DNA of 64,000 nt from Vulcanimicrobiota bacterium (lineage in GTDB: Bacteria > Vulcanimicrobiota > JAJTBE01): assembly GCA_021107945.1 (NCBI GenBank), contig JAIORV010000155.1:34152-98151 (forward strand). The letters run 5' to 3'. Every line of letters starts with the position of its first letter. Within the stretch, counting starts at the first letter, position 1. This document shows positions 36,654 through 46,305 of this stretch, piece after piece. The position numbers were made by a program, and so were the translations under genes. The notes under the pieces were generated by a model, which saw only the letters and a list, made by a program, of their open reading frames with translations, was not told the DNA's origin and made no database searches.

Positions 36654-37684
36654 TTTTGTCCCTCCTGATACAGATATTTGGATGAGGTGATTTTCATAAC
36701 TTTCTTAATTTCTTCCAGAGATAATTTTCTGATATGATCTATAGTGTCCAAAATACAGGATAGATTGTGCATAACTCTGTTAATTCTTGATTTTGAAAGT
36801 CTATTGTAATTACTACAGAACTCACATTTATGATTTGTAATCCTCTTTATCCTTTCAAAATCATCTATAGAAATATGAGGCCGGAAAATATTATTATGAG
36901 TACATAATTTACCAGGCATTAGAGGCATAAAAATATTGCCATAACCCGCCGCTCTCATCCAACCCAGACTATCAAAACTGAAAAAATTATTGAGAGAAAG
37001 ACGCCATATTACAGGGGGAGTGCCGACACCAAACACATGAATCTTAATGCCATATTCTCTGGTGAACTCGTTTATTAAATTTAATCTTGTTTCTGCGTTA
37101 CTATCATATTGGTTAATATTTTGGTTATTTCCCGATGTGCTAAAGCTTCCAAATCCAAAATACTTTATTCCAAGATTGATATAAGATGAAACTGCTCTGT
37201 ATATCTGCGAATAAGTATGACCCTGAATAACAGGAATTGCCTTAGGCTTGAGGTTGTCGGGCATTTCATGAAAGAACATACAAGAAAAATGTGCAGTTTC
37301 AAACGTTTTTTTTTCAACCGTCTCCGGGGAATCTGTTGAAACCGGAACATTGTCAGGTAATATATAATGGTCAGCCCATTGATTTTTTTTATAGAATTCC
37401 ATAAGAGCGGGGTATAAATCCCTGTATGAAATTTTTCCCTGTTGAACCCAGAACCCTCCTGAATCGAAATAGACCTCGGTTCCTCTCTCTTCTTTCCAAT
37501 TTCTTATTATTTTTAAAGTGTTCTTTGAAGCAAAAAGGGGAGTAATAAGAACCGAGGCAAAAGGATCCCTTGGATCTCCCGAATCATCCCACAATTGTCT
37601 GATTCTCTTGACCCTCCCGGGACTTTCAGTCATTGAAGCTACAAACTTTATTCCTCTTTTTTTATTTTTATATATATTAATCAT
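36650..37684 (-). CDS. dpdA: DpdA-like tRNA-guanine-transglycosylase-family DNA base-exchange enzyme
   Basis: The protein keeps the TGT fold signatures: YFDSGGFWV (TGT has DSGGFQV), an Asp in YILPDNVP, AIPVIQGHT (substrate-pocket Gln-Gly), and the nucleophile region FGVGTPP...FFSFDSLGW. The C-terminal zinc site reads HKCEFC...H, so the first Cys of the canonical CxCxxC...H is a His. DpdA homologues insert a 7-deazaguanine into DNA in place of guanine. It lies among defence-type ATPases, not RNA genes, which supports a DNA substrate. I chose the ATG at 37684, overlapping the sigma-factor stop by 8 bases; the longer reading lies inside that gene. No queuosine-precursor genes are present in the window. 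Confidence 0.78.
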   Translation of the reverse strand: MINIYKNKKRGIKFVASMTESPGRVKRIRQLWDDSGDPRDPFASVLITPLFASKNTLKIIRNWKEERGTEVYFDSGGFWVQQGKISYRDLYPALMEFYKKNQWADHYILPDNVPVSTDSPETVEKKTFETAHFSCMFFHEMPDNLKPKAIPVIQGHTYSQIYRAVSSYINLGIKYFGFGSFSTSGNNQNINQYDSNAETRLNLINEFTREYGIKIHVFGVGTPPVIWRLSLNNFFSFDSLGWMRAAGYGNIFMPLMPGKLCTHNNIFRPHISIDDFERIKRITNHKCEFCSNYNRLSKSRINRVMHNLSCILDTIDHIRKLSLEEIKKVMKITSSKYLYQEGQK

Positions 37685-39941
37685 TCCATTCAAATAGCGA
37701 ATCAATTGCCTTAAGATTTTGCTGAATATTCGCATATTCCTTTCTTGCTTTTTCATCTCTTTTGATTTCCAATACCTTGCCAATTATGGATACTTCCTCA
37801 TGAACCTCTTGTTCACGATCGGAGTCTTCCATCATTATTTTTTCTATCAAAGTCCATTTGTCACCAATTCTTATAAATGTATCCGGATCCCCGGCAAGAG
37901 ACCAAGATATTGAAGATTCAGCATAGTCAGCGTAATCCAGGGTTTCGCTGTAAATCTCTTCAGTGGTCATTGGATTTGCATTCTCCTTCAGGATAATCTC
38001 AACGATTTCTCTAAGAGTCTGCTTATAATGCTTTCGCCTTTTTGTGCCTGGTTTTCGATTCCGAAAATATTGCAATATTTTTTTTCTACAACTAAAATTA
38101 TTCTCCAGGTCGAAATTCCTATTCAAATAGTATGCTTTATATATTTTTTCAATTGACAAGCCCTCAAGGGAATTCCATAGAAAATTCCGATACTCAATAT
38201 CATTCCGGGAAAATATTCTATCAATCTGGGTCGATAAATTCCTGTCAAGATTAAAGCAAATTGATGGCACTTTATTGAACTCTTCAGCCGAATCAAACCA
38301 GTAATCTTTCAAGTGCTTGGAGCGTGTTGGGTGTCTCAATTTCCTTAAAGCCTTAGCCTCAATCTGTCGAATCCTCTCCCTAGTAAGCCCAAACTCTCTT
38401 CCAATTTCTTCAAGAGTGTGGTCAATATCGTCTTCAAAGCCAAATCTAAGGTAAAGAACCTCCTTTTCTCGACATGTAAGATTGTGAAGCACATCTTCAA
38501 GTAATTCTCTGAGGAAATCTGCATTAAAACATTCATAAGAAGAACTCGCTTTCTTATCTTCAAGATAGTCTGAAAGATATAAGTCCTCCTCTTCGCCGAC
38601 CCGGCTTTTAATCGAAATTAGCGATTGTAATTCAATAAAGTATTTGAGTTCTCTGATTTTTTCTATATTTTCACTTATTCTTTTAGATATCCTTTCATGA
38701 ACTAATACATGGTAAATTGGCAATTCGAATCCCAATTCTCCTGAAAGTTCCTCCCGAATTTGCTCAAGATTTACAGGAAACATTTCTTTGGCAATTTCGC
38801 AATCACTCGGCTCCCTGCAAAGTCTTTCCCATAAAATCAAATTTACTTTGTTTAGATGATTAATTGTACCCATCATATGCACTGGCAAACGGATAAATCC
38901 ATTGTTTGCAACATATCTGGAAGCCCTCTGCCATGTCCAGGTGTATCCATAATAGTGAAAATTCTGATCTCTCCCAATATCGAATTTTCCAACCGCGTCA
39001 ATTAGCCCAAAACAAGCCTCCTGAACCATATCCTCAATCTCCTCGAGAAAAAAAAGGCTATTTGCCGCTTTCAGAGCGAGTCTTAAAAAGCCTTCCACAA
39101 GCAAATTCCGGGCTTCAATATCTCCTGTCTGTGCCATTTGAGCAAGGGTTTGTGTTTCTTCGATTTGTGTAATCTCAGGGGTATTCCTCAAATCGTCCAA
39201 AAAATAATCAAATGCGCATTTTTCATCATCATAGCCAACTTTTTCTTCATCTGAATACTCATAGCTCGGGGAATCCATATCTTTAATTTCAGGGTGGGTA
39301 TTCAAATCATCCCATATAGAATCGAATCTTCTCTCTTTTATGTGTTCCTTTACCTTCAAGGCTTTCCTTATTTTCTCATACTCAAGCTCCTTTTGGATTT
39401 CATAATCCATACAAGAAACTACCCCGGATACCTGTCCCGAGTCAATCATAATATATTCCCCGGATAATTCTTCCCCTAAATCTGATTTTGAAATATAGGC
39501 TTCTATTCCTTGTTCCGAAATATCAAGTATGGTATTCAATACCGATATTCTTAATCTCTCGATTTCATCCAGGATATAGTCATCATAATCAAGCTTTTTC
39601 TTCCTGAACCTATCGGTTAAAGAGGATAGTTCATCTAAGGATTCTATGTCCAACACCAGCACAGGGGAATCATTATTTCTCAGCTGAATTATTCTTTTCT
39701 TTATTTCCATCCCATCTAAAGCCAACCATGCCCCATAAGACAAAGGGATTTTATCCAAACAAAATAATTCTCTTTCTATTTCCAGACATTCTTGATCTTC
39801 AGGTCTTAATGAGCGATATATTTTATCGGTAATACAAATAAAAGCACAATCAATGAAATGTGTTATGCATACTCTTTCTCCATTTTTGGTATTTATATAA
39901 ATATTTTTATTCACAATAAAATCATTATTATTATCGGTCAC
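37677..39941 (-). CDS. Sigma-70-family factor with long N-terminus and C-terminal winged helix
   Basis: This 754-residue protein begins with about 250 residues of unknown function. Sigma regions follow: 1.2/2 (GDIEARNLLVEGFLRLA, DMVQEACFGLIDAVGKFD), 3, and a textbook region 4 (LTCREKEVLYLRFGF, TLEEIGREFGLTRERIRQIE). The C-terminal 120 residues contain LREIVEIILKENANPMTTEEI and FIRIGDKWTL, resembling a HARE-HTH winged helix. It is co-transcribed with a GNAT gene and the DpdA-like gene (ATGA overlaps). A sigma factor in a defence operon could tie transcription to infection or sense the modified base. No anti-sigma gene is seen. Confidence 0.8.
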   Translation of the reverse strand: MTDNNNDFIVNKNIYINTKNGERVCITHFIDCAFICITDKIYRSLRPEDQECLEIERELFCLDKIPLSYGAWLALDGMEIKKRIIQLRNNDSPVLVLDIESLDELSSLTDRFRKKKLDYDDYILDEIERLRISVLNTILDISEQGIEAYISKSDLGEELSGEYIMIDSGQVSGVVSCMDYEIQKELEYEKIRKALKVKEHIKERRFDSIWDDLNTHPEIKDMDSPSYEYSDEEKVGYDDEKCAFDYFLDDLRNTPEITQIEETQTLAQMAQTGDIEARNLLVEGFLRLALKAANSLFFLEEIEDMVQEACFGLIDAVGKFDIGRDQNFHYYGYTWTWQRASRYVANNGFIRLPVHMMGTINHLNKVNLILWERLCREPSDCEIAKEMFPVNLEQIREELSGELGFELPIYHVLVHERISKRISENIEKIRELKYFIELQSLISIKSRVGEEEDLYLSDYLEDKKASSSYECFNADFLRELLEDVLHNLTCREKEVLYLRFGFEDDIDHTLEEIGREFGLTRERIRQIEAKALRKLRHPTRSKHLKDYWFDSAEEFNKVPSICFNLDRNLSTQIDRIFSRNDIEYRNFLWNSLEGLSIEKIYKAYYLNRNFDLENNFSCRKKILQYFRNRKPGTKRRKHYKQTLREIVEIILKENANPMTTEEIYSETLDYADYAESSISWSLAGDPDTFIRIGDKWTLIEKIMMEDSDREQEVHEEVSIIGKVLEIKRDEKARKEYANIQQNLKAIDSLFEWND

Positions 39942-40483
39942 AAACCTTCCCTCGTGAATGGAACTATAATTTCTTTTAATTTAAAACAATTATACATTAT
40001 TTTATTTTCTTCGTTTTTCTGAATATCAATCTGCCAAATATTCAGTCTTCTTTTCTTTCCGGGTTCTTTGCCTGTCAATTTGAAGCCAATACCTTCATAG
40101 AAGAAATTGGCAGAAAGTCCATCAGGGCATTTCAGTTTAATGATTGATTTATGATTTCTCCGGGATTCAAGAATTAGCTCCTCTATCAGTCTTTTCCCAA
40201 TTTGCCTTCTTCGAAATTCAAGCTTCACGCATATGTCGTAAATTGTAACCTGCGAATCACGTCTTTGATGAAATATCAGGAAGCCGACAACTTCTTTTCT
40301 ATATCTGGCGATAAGAACTTCCTTTTTCTCGATTGAACCAGACACCGCCGATCGAACAATGAATCCAAGACTATCTCGGTTTCTGTCCGCGATGTCCTTT
40401 ATATCCTTTATATCGCCAACCAAAGCATAATCTATCAGCAAATTGTGGCATTTTTTTGTTGAGTGAGAAGTGGTAAATAACAT
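39938..40483 (-). CDS. GNAT-family acetyltransferase
   Basis: The 181-residue protein has the GNAT fold: IYDICVKLEFRRRQIGKRLIEEL (the R-x-x-G-x-G/A-like acetyl-CoA loop, here RRRQIGKR), then a strand and FYEGIGFKLTGKEPGKKRR. The start has GGAG upstream. It is the first gene of the minus-strand defence operon and overlaps the sigma factor by four bases. It may acetylate the 7-deaza base, a protein or a small precursor; none is shown by sequence. Confidence 0.85.
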   Translation of the reverse strand: MLFTTSHSTKKCHNLLIDYALVGDIKDIKDIADRNRDSLGFIVRSAVSGSIEKKEVLIARYRKEVVGFLIFHQRRDSQVTIYDICVKLEFRRRQIGKRLIEELILESRRNHKSIIKLKCPDGLSANFFYEGIGFKLTGKEPGKKRRLNIWQIDIQKNEENKIMYNCFKLKEIIVPFTREGL

Positions 40484-40708
40484 TGAAACTCCAAAGAAAT
40501 ATCTTTCTTTAATTACTAAGATCCCTGATTTCAGAATTTGATGAATATGCCAAAATTCCTTTCTTAAATCTCACAGTGAATACGAGTTCCAACCACGAAT
40601 CTACAAGAAAGAATATATAATGCCATGGGTGCATTAAAAAATTGGTGGTTCCATTGAGACAATCGTAAGCCAATTGTTAGGGAAATCATTAACAACAAAG
40701 ACATGCTC

Positions 40709-41165
40709 TCAGCTTATAACTTCATACTTCCCCAAGCCAAGTGTGCATTCATTCCTCACGTGAATAAATTTACCAAAATACAGATAAGGCAAAAATGGTC
40801 TCAATTCCCCCTGGAAGGTAATTTCCCCCAGATCTGCCCAAACCTTTGAGTCGCCACTTTTCCTCCACCATTGACGGATATATGTATTATCTTTTTTTAC
40901 TTCTATGCCTTTTGCTGCCTCAATTAGAGAACTGCTGTCGGGTGAACCTCCTCTTCGTTCCCCGATGAGGTAATCAATTCCGATTTCTTCAATGTGCGTG
41001 GAAATGGATAAGTGGATAATCCTGGAAATTACCCCTGAAAAATAGCATGAAAAAAGGAGAAGTTGGCTGAATGTTCTCCAATTTTGCCTAATAGGACGGG
41101 TTGGTCGAGATGGTTGGACGAGTTCAGAACTGCTTGCGAGGAAAAACCATGTTGACCTTCCCCGG
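40709..41165 (-). pseudogene. Decayed cas6-like fragment (C-terminal half of a Cas6 RAMP)
   Basis: A roughly 150-codon open frame on the minus strand has no start codon near its 5' end. It reads FSGVISRIIHLSISTHIEE..., DSSSLIEAAKGIEV, RQWWRKSGDSK, ADLGEITFQGELRPFLPYL, then FGKFIHV and LGLGKYEVIS. The order of a SLIExA helix, a 'G-E-T-x-G-L-PFLP-L' segment and a terminal GLGKYEV is the signature of the C-terminal part of a Cas6 pre-crRNA endonuclease. The N-terminal RAMP domain is absent and no CRISPR array or other cas gene is seen in the window. It lies just upstream of the dpdA/pglZ operon. Confidence 0.7.
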
Positions 41166-41236
41166 CAAAGTTGCTATACTTTAGCTTGGTTGTAAGAATT
41201 CTCACCTGGATAAATTGTGCATAAAGAGGTGATTAG

Positions 41237-41896
41237 ATGGCTTCCATCGCCCATATTTCTCATTCCAGGGGTAAAGCGCCAGCATTTAAAGTGTTTATTG
41301 TGGGCGTTATTGCAATTGGTTTATTGTTGTTTTTAGGCTTCAAACTGACTGGAAGAGGATCGTCATACGGTAAAGGACAGATCCCTACCAATGTTGTATT
41401 TGAGGCGGTCAATTTACCCCCTCCGGATTCCAATGTTTCAACAAATAGTCCCTCGCGCCAAACTCCAACAGCAATTCCAAAACAACCTCATATTACACCA
41501 AAATCTATACCTTCAGGGAGGGCAATGACGCCTCAAAACAACAAAAATGCAGCCATTGTGAATACGCCTTCGAAAAAACACCATGAACGAAAGCCGCCCA
41601 CCAGGATACAAAGGCATATAGCTCCCATTTTAAGGCATCGCCCAATCCATACCCAAATAGAGAAGCGTCCTACAAATGCGAAATCCACTCCCTCTGACAA
41701 AAGGCCAGTCAAGCCAATTTCTCCAACGCGGGCAGGCGCCTCAGAGAAGGAACCAGAAGAAAAGTCGCCGCCGCGAAAAGATCCTGGAGTTCCTATCGTA
41801 CCTGACGCGAAGCCCATTCCTCTGGAGGATCCGGGAGTTCCTGTAACACCTGAAGCGAAGCCACAAACACCGGAGATTCCGGCTAAAGATGGTTAA
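41237..41896 (+). CDS. Membrane-anchored Pro/Lys-rich protein
   Basis: This 219-residue protein has one hydrophobic N-terminal helix (VFIVGVIAIGLLLFLGF). The rest is a low-complexity tail rich in Pro, Lys, Thr and Arg, with a short tandem repeat near the end (DPGVPIVPDAKP and DPGVPVTPEAKP). The start has GAGGTG ten bases upstream. The extracytoplasmic part is probably extended and unstructured, like a stalk spanning the cell wall or periplasm. No domain is recognised. Confidence 0.6.
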   Translation: MASIAHISHSRGKAPAFKVFIVGVIAIGLLLFLGFKLTGRGSSYGKGQIPTNVVFEAVNLPPPDSNVSTNSPSRQTPTAIPKQPHITPKSIPSGRAMTPQNNKNAAIVNTPSKKHHERKPPTRIQRHIAPILRHRPIHTQIEKRPTNAKSTPSDKRPVKPISPTRAGASEKEPEEKSPPRKDPGVPIVPDAKPIPLEDPGVPVTPEAKPQTPEIPAKDG

Positions 41897-42012
41897 TTAC
41901 AGGGACACATCGCAGAGAAAAGTCCGATACCTGATGAGCATGGACTGATCTTTGCAACCCCATATTACCATGCTTCAATAACAATAAATACCCAAAACGG
42001 TAATCCGCATAA

Positions 42013-43290
42013 TTAGCTATCAATCTCAAACCTCTTAATCCAGGGTACATACTTCTCTATCTTGCGAAAGAGCTCGCTATATTTTGTAATTTTGCTCACA
42101 GTGGGAGTTATCTTGTGTAAATGTTTTCCCGTTCTTTCTTGCTCAAATCCAGCGAATCCGACACAAGGAAGGTCTTCCTCGTTTATGCCTATAACTTTGA
42201 TGCAATAATCGCGATGTTGAGGATTATCATAAAAATACTCGCGAATAGGAATATTGACAATGGGCCTATGCTGTGGATTAATATTCTTCTTATTAAGTTC
42301 GATGATTTTCACGATATACGACACAGCCTCGTTTCTTACTCTTACTTGTGCGGGATCTTTTCTGTCGTAGATTATAAAAATAATGCCCATAGTCCTCATT
42401 CGGGCATTTTCCTCTTTAATTCTTGCCAGTTTCTCCACCACTGTCTTCTTTAAGTCTTCATTGTCACGGGGATTTAGTCGTAAGAACTCCTGATAATCTT
42501 GAATAGCCTCATTAAGCTTACCTGTTTTTTCATAGAGTAGGCCGCGATAAAAATAAGTTACTCCGTTTTGCGGATCCAATTTCAAAGCTCTATCAAGATC
42601 CCCTATGGCCAAGGCATATCTTTCCTTGCGTATGTAAGCTCGTGCCCGGTATAAATAGGGTGCCGACCAACCAGGCTTGAGTTGAATTGCAATGGAATGA
42701 TCGCCTACCGCTTGATCCAACATATCCAATTCGCGCTCAGCCATTCCCTTATAATTATAAGCGTGGGCGCTTTTGCCATTGATCCTTATCATCTCATTAT
42801 AATGTTCAATGGCTTTCTTGTATTGACCTGAGAGTCTATAAAATTCACCCAGGCTGAAATGCGCAGGTTCGCAATCTGGACTTAGTTCTATCGCCCTCTT
42901 ATAATCCTGTAGCGTTTTCTCTTTAGCCCCAATCTGAAAGTGGCACCTGCCTCTGTATAAGAAAGCTCTTGAATAATTCGGCTTGATCTCAATCGCGCGG
43001 TCATATAGCGAAATGGCCTTATCGTATTGTCCTTGATTATAATAAACAAAACCCATCAGAGCAAAGCCGAATGGGTTGTTGGGTTTAAGTTTCTGGAACT
43101 GCGCAAGATTTTCAAGAGCCCTGCCATATTCTTTCCTATTAATATTATCCTTGGCTTTCTGGAGATATTCTTCATACGGGGTGTCTGCTTCGGCATGGGT
43201 ATCGGGTATCTCAAATAGCAATAGAAACAGTAAGAAGAATACCAATAAAATTTTTCTTTTCACAAACAATACCCCCTGATATCGAGACAT
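42013..43290 (-). CDS. Exported TPR-repeat protein
   Basis: The N-terminus (VKRKILLVFFLLFLLLF) is a Sec-type signal. Seven or eight tetratricopeptide repeats follow (ENLAQFQKLKPNNPFGFA, DKAISLYDRAIEIKPNYS, ...), then a C-terminal domain of about 140 residues (IIFIIYDRKDPAQVRVRNE, ...CVGFAGFE...). A GTG at 43263 preceded by GGGGG may be the true start. TPRs act as protein-binding scaffolds; the partner is unknown. It is divergent from the Pro-rich gene and near the tubulin/Hsp70 locus. Confidence 0.75.
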   Translation of the reverse strand: MSRYQGVLFVKRKILLVFFLLFLLLFEIPDTHAEADTPYEEYLQKAKDNINRKEYGRALENLAQFQKLKPNNPFGFALMGFVYYNQGQYDKAISLYDRAIEIKPNYSRAFLYRGRCHFQIGAKEKTLQDYKRAIELSPDCEPAHFSLGEFYRLSGQYKKAIEHYNEMIRINGKSAHAYNYKGMAERELDMLDQAVGDHSIAIQLKPGWSAPYLYRARAYIRKERYALAIGDLDRALKLDPQNGVTYFYRGLLYEKTGKLNEAIQDYQEFLRLNPRDNEDLKKTVVEKLARIKEENARMRTMGIIFIIYDRKDPAQVRVRNEAVSYIVKIIELNKKNINPQHRPIVNIPIREYFYDNPQHRDYCIKVIGINEEDLPCVGFAGFEQERTGKHLHKITPTVSKITKYSELFRKIEKYVPWIKRFEIDS

Positions 43291-43710
43291 CTATTAAAAC
43301 TATATTAAGCTACCATGTCATATTTCATAAAAACTCTTCTGTGATACTGTTCATGTGTATTTTTGCTTGGTGGACAAGCAATAACATCGCAAAACCAGCA
43401 GCATAGGTTCTCTGTTTTGCATAAAGGCGATATTGCAAATATTGTCCCGCTAAGCATGATCACCTTATGACTGGCCCATCATCAAATTCATTTCCCGGGT
43501 CTTCAACAACAGCCTCACATTCAAGTCATCTGCCTATATCAACAGCTGTTTATTCTTTTGCAAGTTGCAGGATTCCTCTATTTCGCTGTTGATTATTATT
43601 CCTTCGTCATGGCCTTATTATCGAGTTTTAATGGCCAAATAAATGTGGCGCGACACAATGGACTTCTGGCCAAAGTTACATTATTTCTTGTCCGACGTCT
43701 CAACACATTT
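43291..43710. other. Gene-free gap
   Basis: About 420 bases between two minus-strand genes. No ORF with a ribosome site, RNA gene or convincing hairpin was found. Confidence 0.5.
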
Positions 43711-45099
43711 TCACCGATTTATTGAAATGATTCCCCTGGCTTCAAGCTTCCATTTTGTTTCACAGGTCGTCGGGATAAATGTCTTCTCCAGCAAGGCAGG
43801 CTTATCGGTCTTGAATATTCCTATAAGAAGCTTGTCCGTCGTCTTACCTGCTATCGTGGGATCACCAATCAAATCGAAGCAACGGGCAATTGCCGCTTTT
43901 TCAACTTCGCTGAAAAACAATGGATTCAGAAATGCAAAAAACTGATTCTGGAGTTTTATGACAAGAAATGGACCATGTGCTTCCGGCTTCAGGAATGTCA
44001 CTTCCGAATCGGACTGAACTTGACTTGGACAACTGGCCTGAATAAGATCGTCAAATTTGGTAAGCAGCATGGAGAACCTTAGCTCGGCTGATGCCGTTGA
44101 ATTCAATATTTGCAGCACTGATCTGACTTCATCCTCCACCTCCTTGCTTTGATATCTCACTTTGCGCTTATCGAGATCTTGGTCAGGGATCTTCATCCAT
44201 TTCGTCAGCTTCTCCTTTGCTTGGCTTGCCTCTACCTCTTCCTTGCCATACTCTTTGGAGGTTGTCCCTTCCGACGCCTCTTTCTTCCCAGCTAATTTAC
44301 GAATAGTCTCGTCCGACACCTCTTTTCTATCACCCTTATAGGAGGTGATCTCTTCCGGCGTTTCTATCACTTCAGCCGCTTTGGGAGTGGCCTTCTCAAA
44401 CACCTCCCTCTTGCCATTCTTATTGGAGGTAGTCTCCTCTAATGTCTTCTCCTTTTCAGACACTTCGAGACTGGCTTTCTTCACTACTTCTTTTATGTCC
44501 AATTTTTTTACTTCCTTACCCAACTCCGCCAACACCCGCTTCTTATCACTCTCATTGGAGGTAGTCTCCTCCCGCTCTTCTTTCTTCTCAGCCAATTCAT
44601 GACCGGTCTCGGCCGGCACCTCTCTTCCGTCAATCTCACGAGAGGTGGTCTTGCCCTGCGCTTCTTCCTTCTCGGGCACTTTGGAGATGATCTTCTCCAA
44701 TGGTTCGTTCGTTTCACCCACCTTGGGAATGATCTCCTCCGCTACCCCCTTCTTATCACCCAGATCGGGGATGCTCTCCTTTTTTTCTTCTTCCTCGTCA
44801 TTCATATCGGGGCTTGTCTTCTCCAATACCTCCTCCTTGTCACTCTCATCGGAGGTAGTCTCTTCCCGCGTTTCTTTCCCTTCAACCGCTTCGGGTCTGA
44901 TAGCCGCCGATGCCTCTTTCTTGTCGTCCACCTCGGAACTGGATTCCTCCGATGTCTCCCCTTCGGACTTCCCATCTGCTTTTTCCTTTCCTTTTTTTAA
45001 TGACTTTATATTAATTATAAGCCAGATAGAATAGATGAAGAACACCAAAATCACCAATACCATAATTGAGAGCATTAACAGTTCAAACATATCCCACAA
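43711..45099 (-). CDS. Membrane-anchored, repeat-rich protein with domain shared with 57273-60728
   Basis: The protein has 462 residues: an N-terminal TM helix (LLMLSIMVLVILVFFIYSIW), about 290 residues of Glu/Lys/Thr-rich degenerate repeats (pattern ETTSxExxKxEVxEK), and a C-terminal globular domain from about residue 318. The C-terminal domain (EDEVRSVLQILN...FLVIKLQNQFFAFLNP...RGIISI) is clearly related to the C-terminus of the large protein at 57273-60728. It has a GGAGG ribosome site. It may be a membrane partner of the tubulin/Hsp70 locus despite being on the other strand. Confidence 0.7.
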   Translation of the reverse strand: MWDMFELLMLSIMVLVILVFFIYSIWLIINIKSLKKGKEKADGKSEGETSEESSSEVDDKKEASAAIRPEAVEGKETREETTSDESDKEEVLEKTSPDMNDEEEEKKESIPDLGDKKGVAEEIIPKVGETNEPLEKIISKVPEKEEAQGKTTSREIDGREVPAETGHELAEKKEEREETTSNESDKKRVLAELGKEVKKLDIKEVVKKASLEVSEKEKTLEETTSNKNGKREVFEKATPKAAEVIETPEEITSYKGDRKEVSDETIRKLAGKKEASEGTTSKEYGKEEVEASQAKEKLTKWMKIPDQDLDKRKVRYQSKEVEDEVRSVLQILNSTASAELRFSMLLTKFDDLIQASCPSQVQSDSEVTFLKPEAHGPFLVIKLQNQFFAFLNPLFFSEVEKAAIARCFDLIGDPTIAGKTTDKLLIGIFKTDKPALLEKTFIPTTCETKWKLEARGIISINR

Positions 45100-46305
45100 A
45101 CCTCCACTACATCTTAGGACTCACTGGATTTTGCAAAGATTGAATTCAGGAAACCATCGGATAATTGCCCATATCTGAAATTCCCATTCTTGTTACTCTG
45201 AAATGAACAAAAAGACCCATGTCGATGCCGTGATCATTGAGTGCCCGAGAATTTTCATTGATCTGAAGCTACGCTAACAAACATATTCCCAATTCAAACT
45301 CTTGTGCCTTTGTGGTTCCCGTTAATTCCTACAGAAATATTTCAAAGCATTTTATCAAATTCCTTCAGTGCATTCTTTCTCCACCCTTGACATAGAAGTC
45401 GTCGAACAATCAATTGATTTGGGTGCACATGTTTCCTGTCAAAAATATTTATTACTATTCAGCTCCCACCACCATGTCATTCCTTCACGAAGCTTTCCCT
45501 CGATCGGAGCCAAGGATCTCCCGCAAGAGAGTCGCCCACGCTGTCATCCTGAGCGGAAAAAGATCATCTTACTTTATTCGATCAATCCCGGTAAGAATGT
45601 ATTTTACTTACTTCCGATGCATAAATCAGCGAAGGATCTCCTCACAACAATCATTCTTATTAATATTTGTTCCTCCATACCACGGGGGTTGAGATTCTTC
45701 GCTGTGTTAATCCTCGTAGATCAAGGTAATCCCGTCTTTGAGAAAATCATAGAAGTAAAGTTATTCTCTCGTGATCCGCTCAGAATGACATGCTCAAGTC
45801 TTTCTTGATCCGCTCAGAAGGACAAGAAGCCTTGGGAGACTGAATAATTACGCCTGAACCTTTGACAAAAAGTAAATGCACCCAATTGATTTCTAATTCT
45901 CCTTTTATTACACCTACAAGCCTTACTTTGGCCATTTTAGGTTGGGGGCGGGCTCCTGACCAGTCCCCCGGAACCCCACTCACATTAACACGCTGGAGAA
46001 CCTGGGAGCGCGTTTAAGAGACCTTGCTATAGGCGATTCATACGGCCAGAAAGATGGGATATAACCTGACGGATGTATTTCTCAATTCCGGATAATTAAC
46101 TTTTGACACCTCTTAAAAACCAGGGGGGGTGAATAATTTTTATTTAAGATTGAGACAAAATTAAATTTATAATCAAGTATATCAGCAGGAGACATAATAA
46201 TAATAGCGCAATTAACATAATATGTATAATAGTTATTAGCGAGCTATTAAATAATTCAAGTTGTATTTGCAACCTATTGATTATATATCAAGGATGGATT
46301 ACAAT
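45100..46305. other. Intergenic region with dispersed repeats
   Basis: This 1.2 kb region has no gene I can support. It carries degenerate copies of a common dispersed repeat (TGTCATCCTGAGCGG at 45542; AGCGAAGGATCTC at 45628; GATCCGCTCAGAATGACA at 45773; GATCCGCTCAGAAGGACA at 45808). The 3' portion, from about 46130, is AT-rich and should contain the promoter of the tubulin/Hsp70 locus. Confidence 0.55.

Noticed and set aside
40484..41236. Possible CRISPR array beside the cas6 fragment
   Set aside because: No regularly spaced repeats were found in this gap or elsewhere in the window.
45368..45808. 146-codon plus-strand ORF in the intergenic region
   Set aside because: It runs through dispersed repeat copies and has no ribosome site or recognisable domain.
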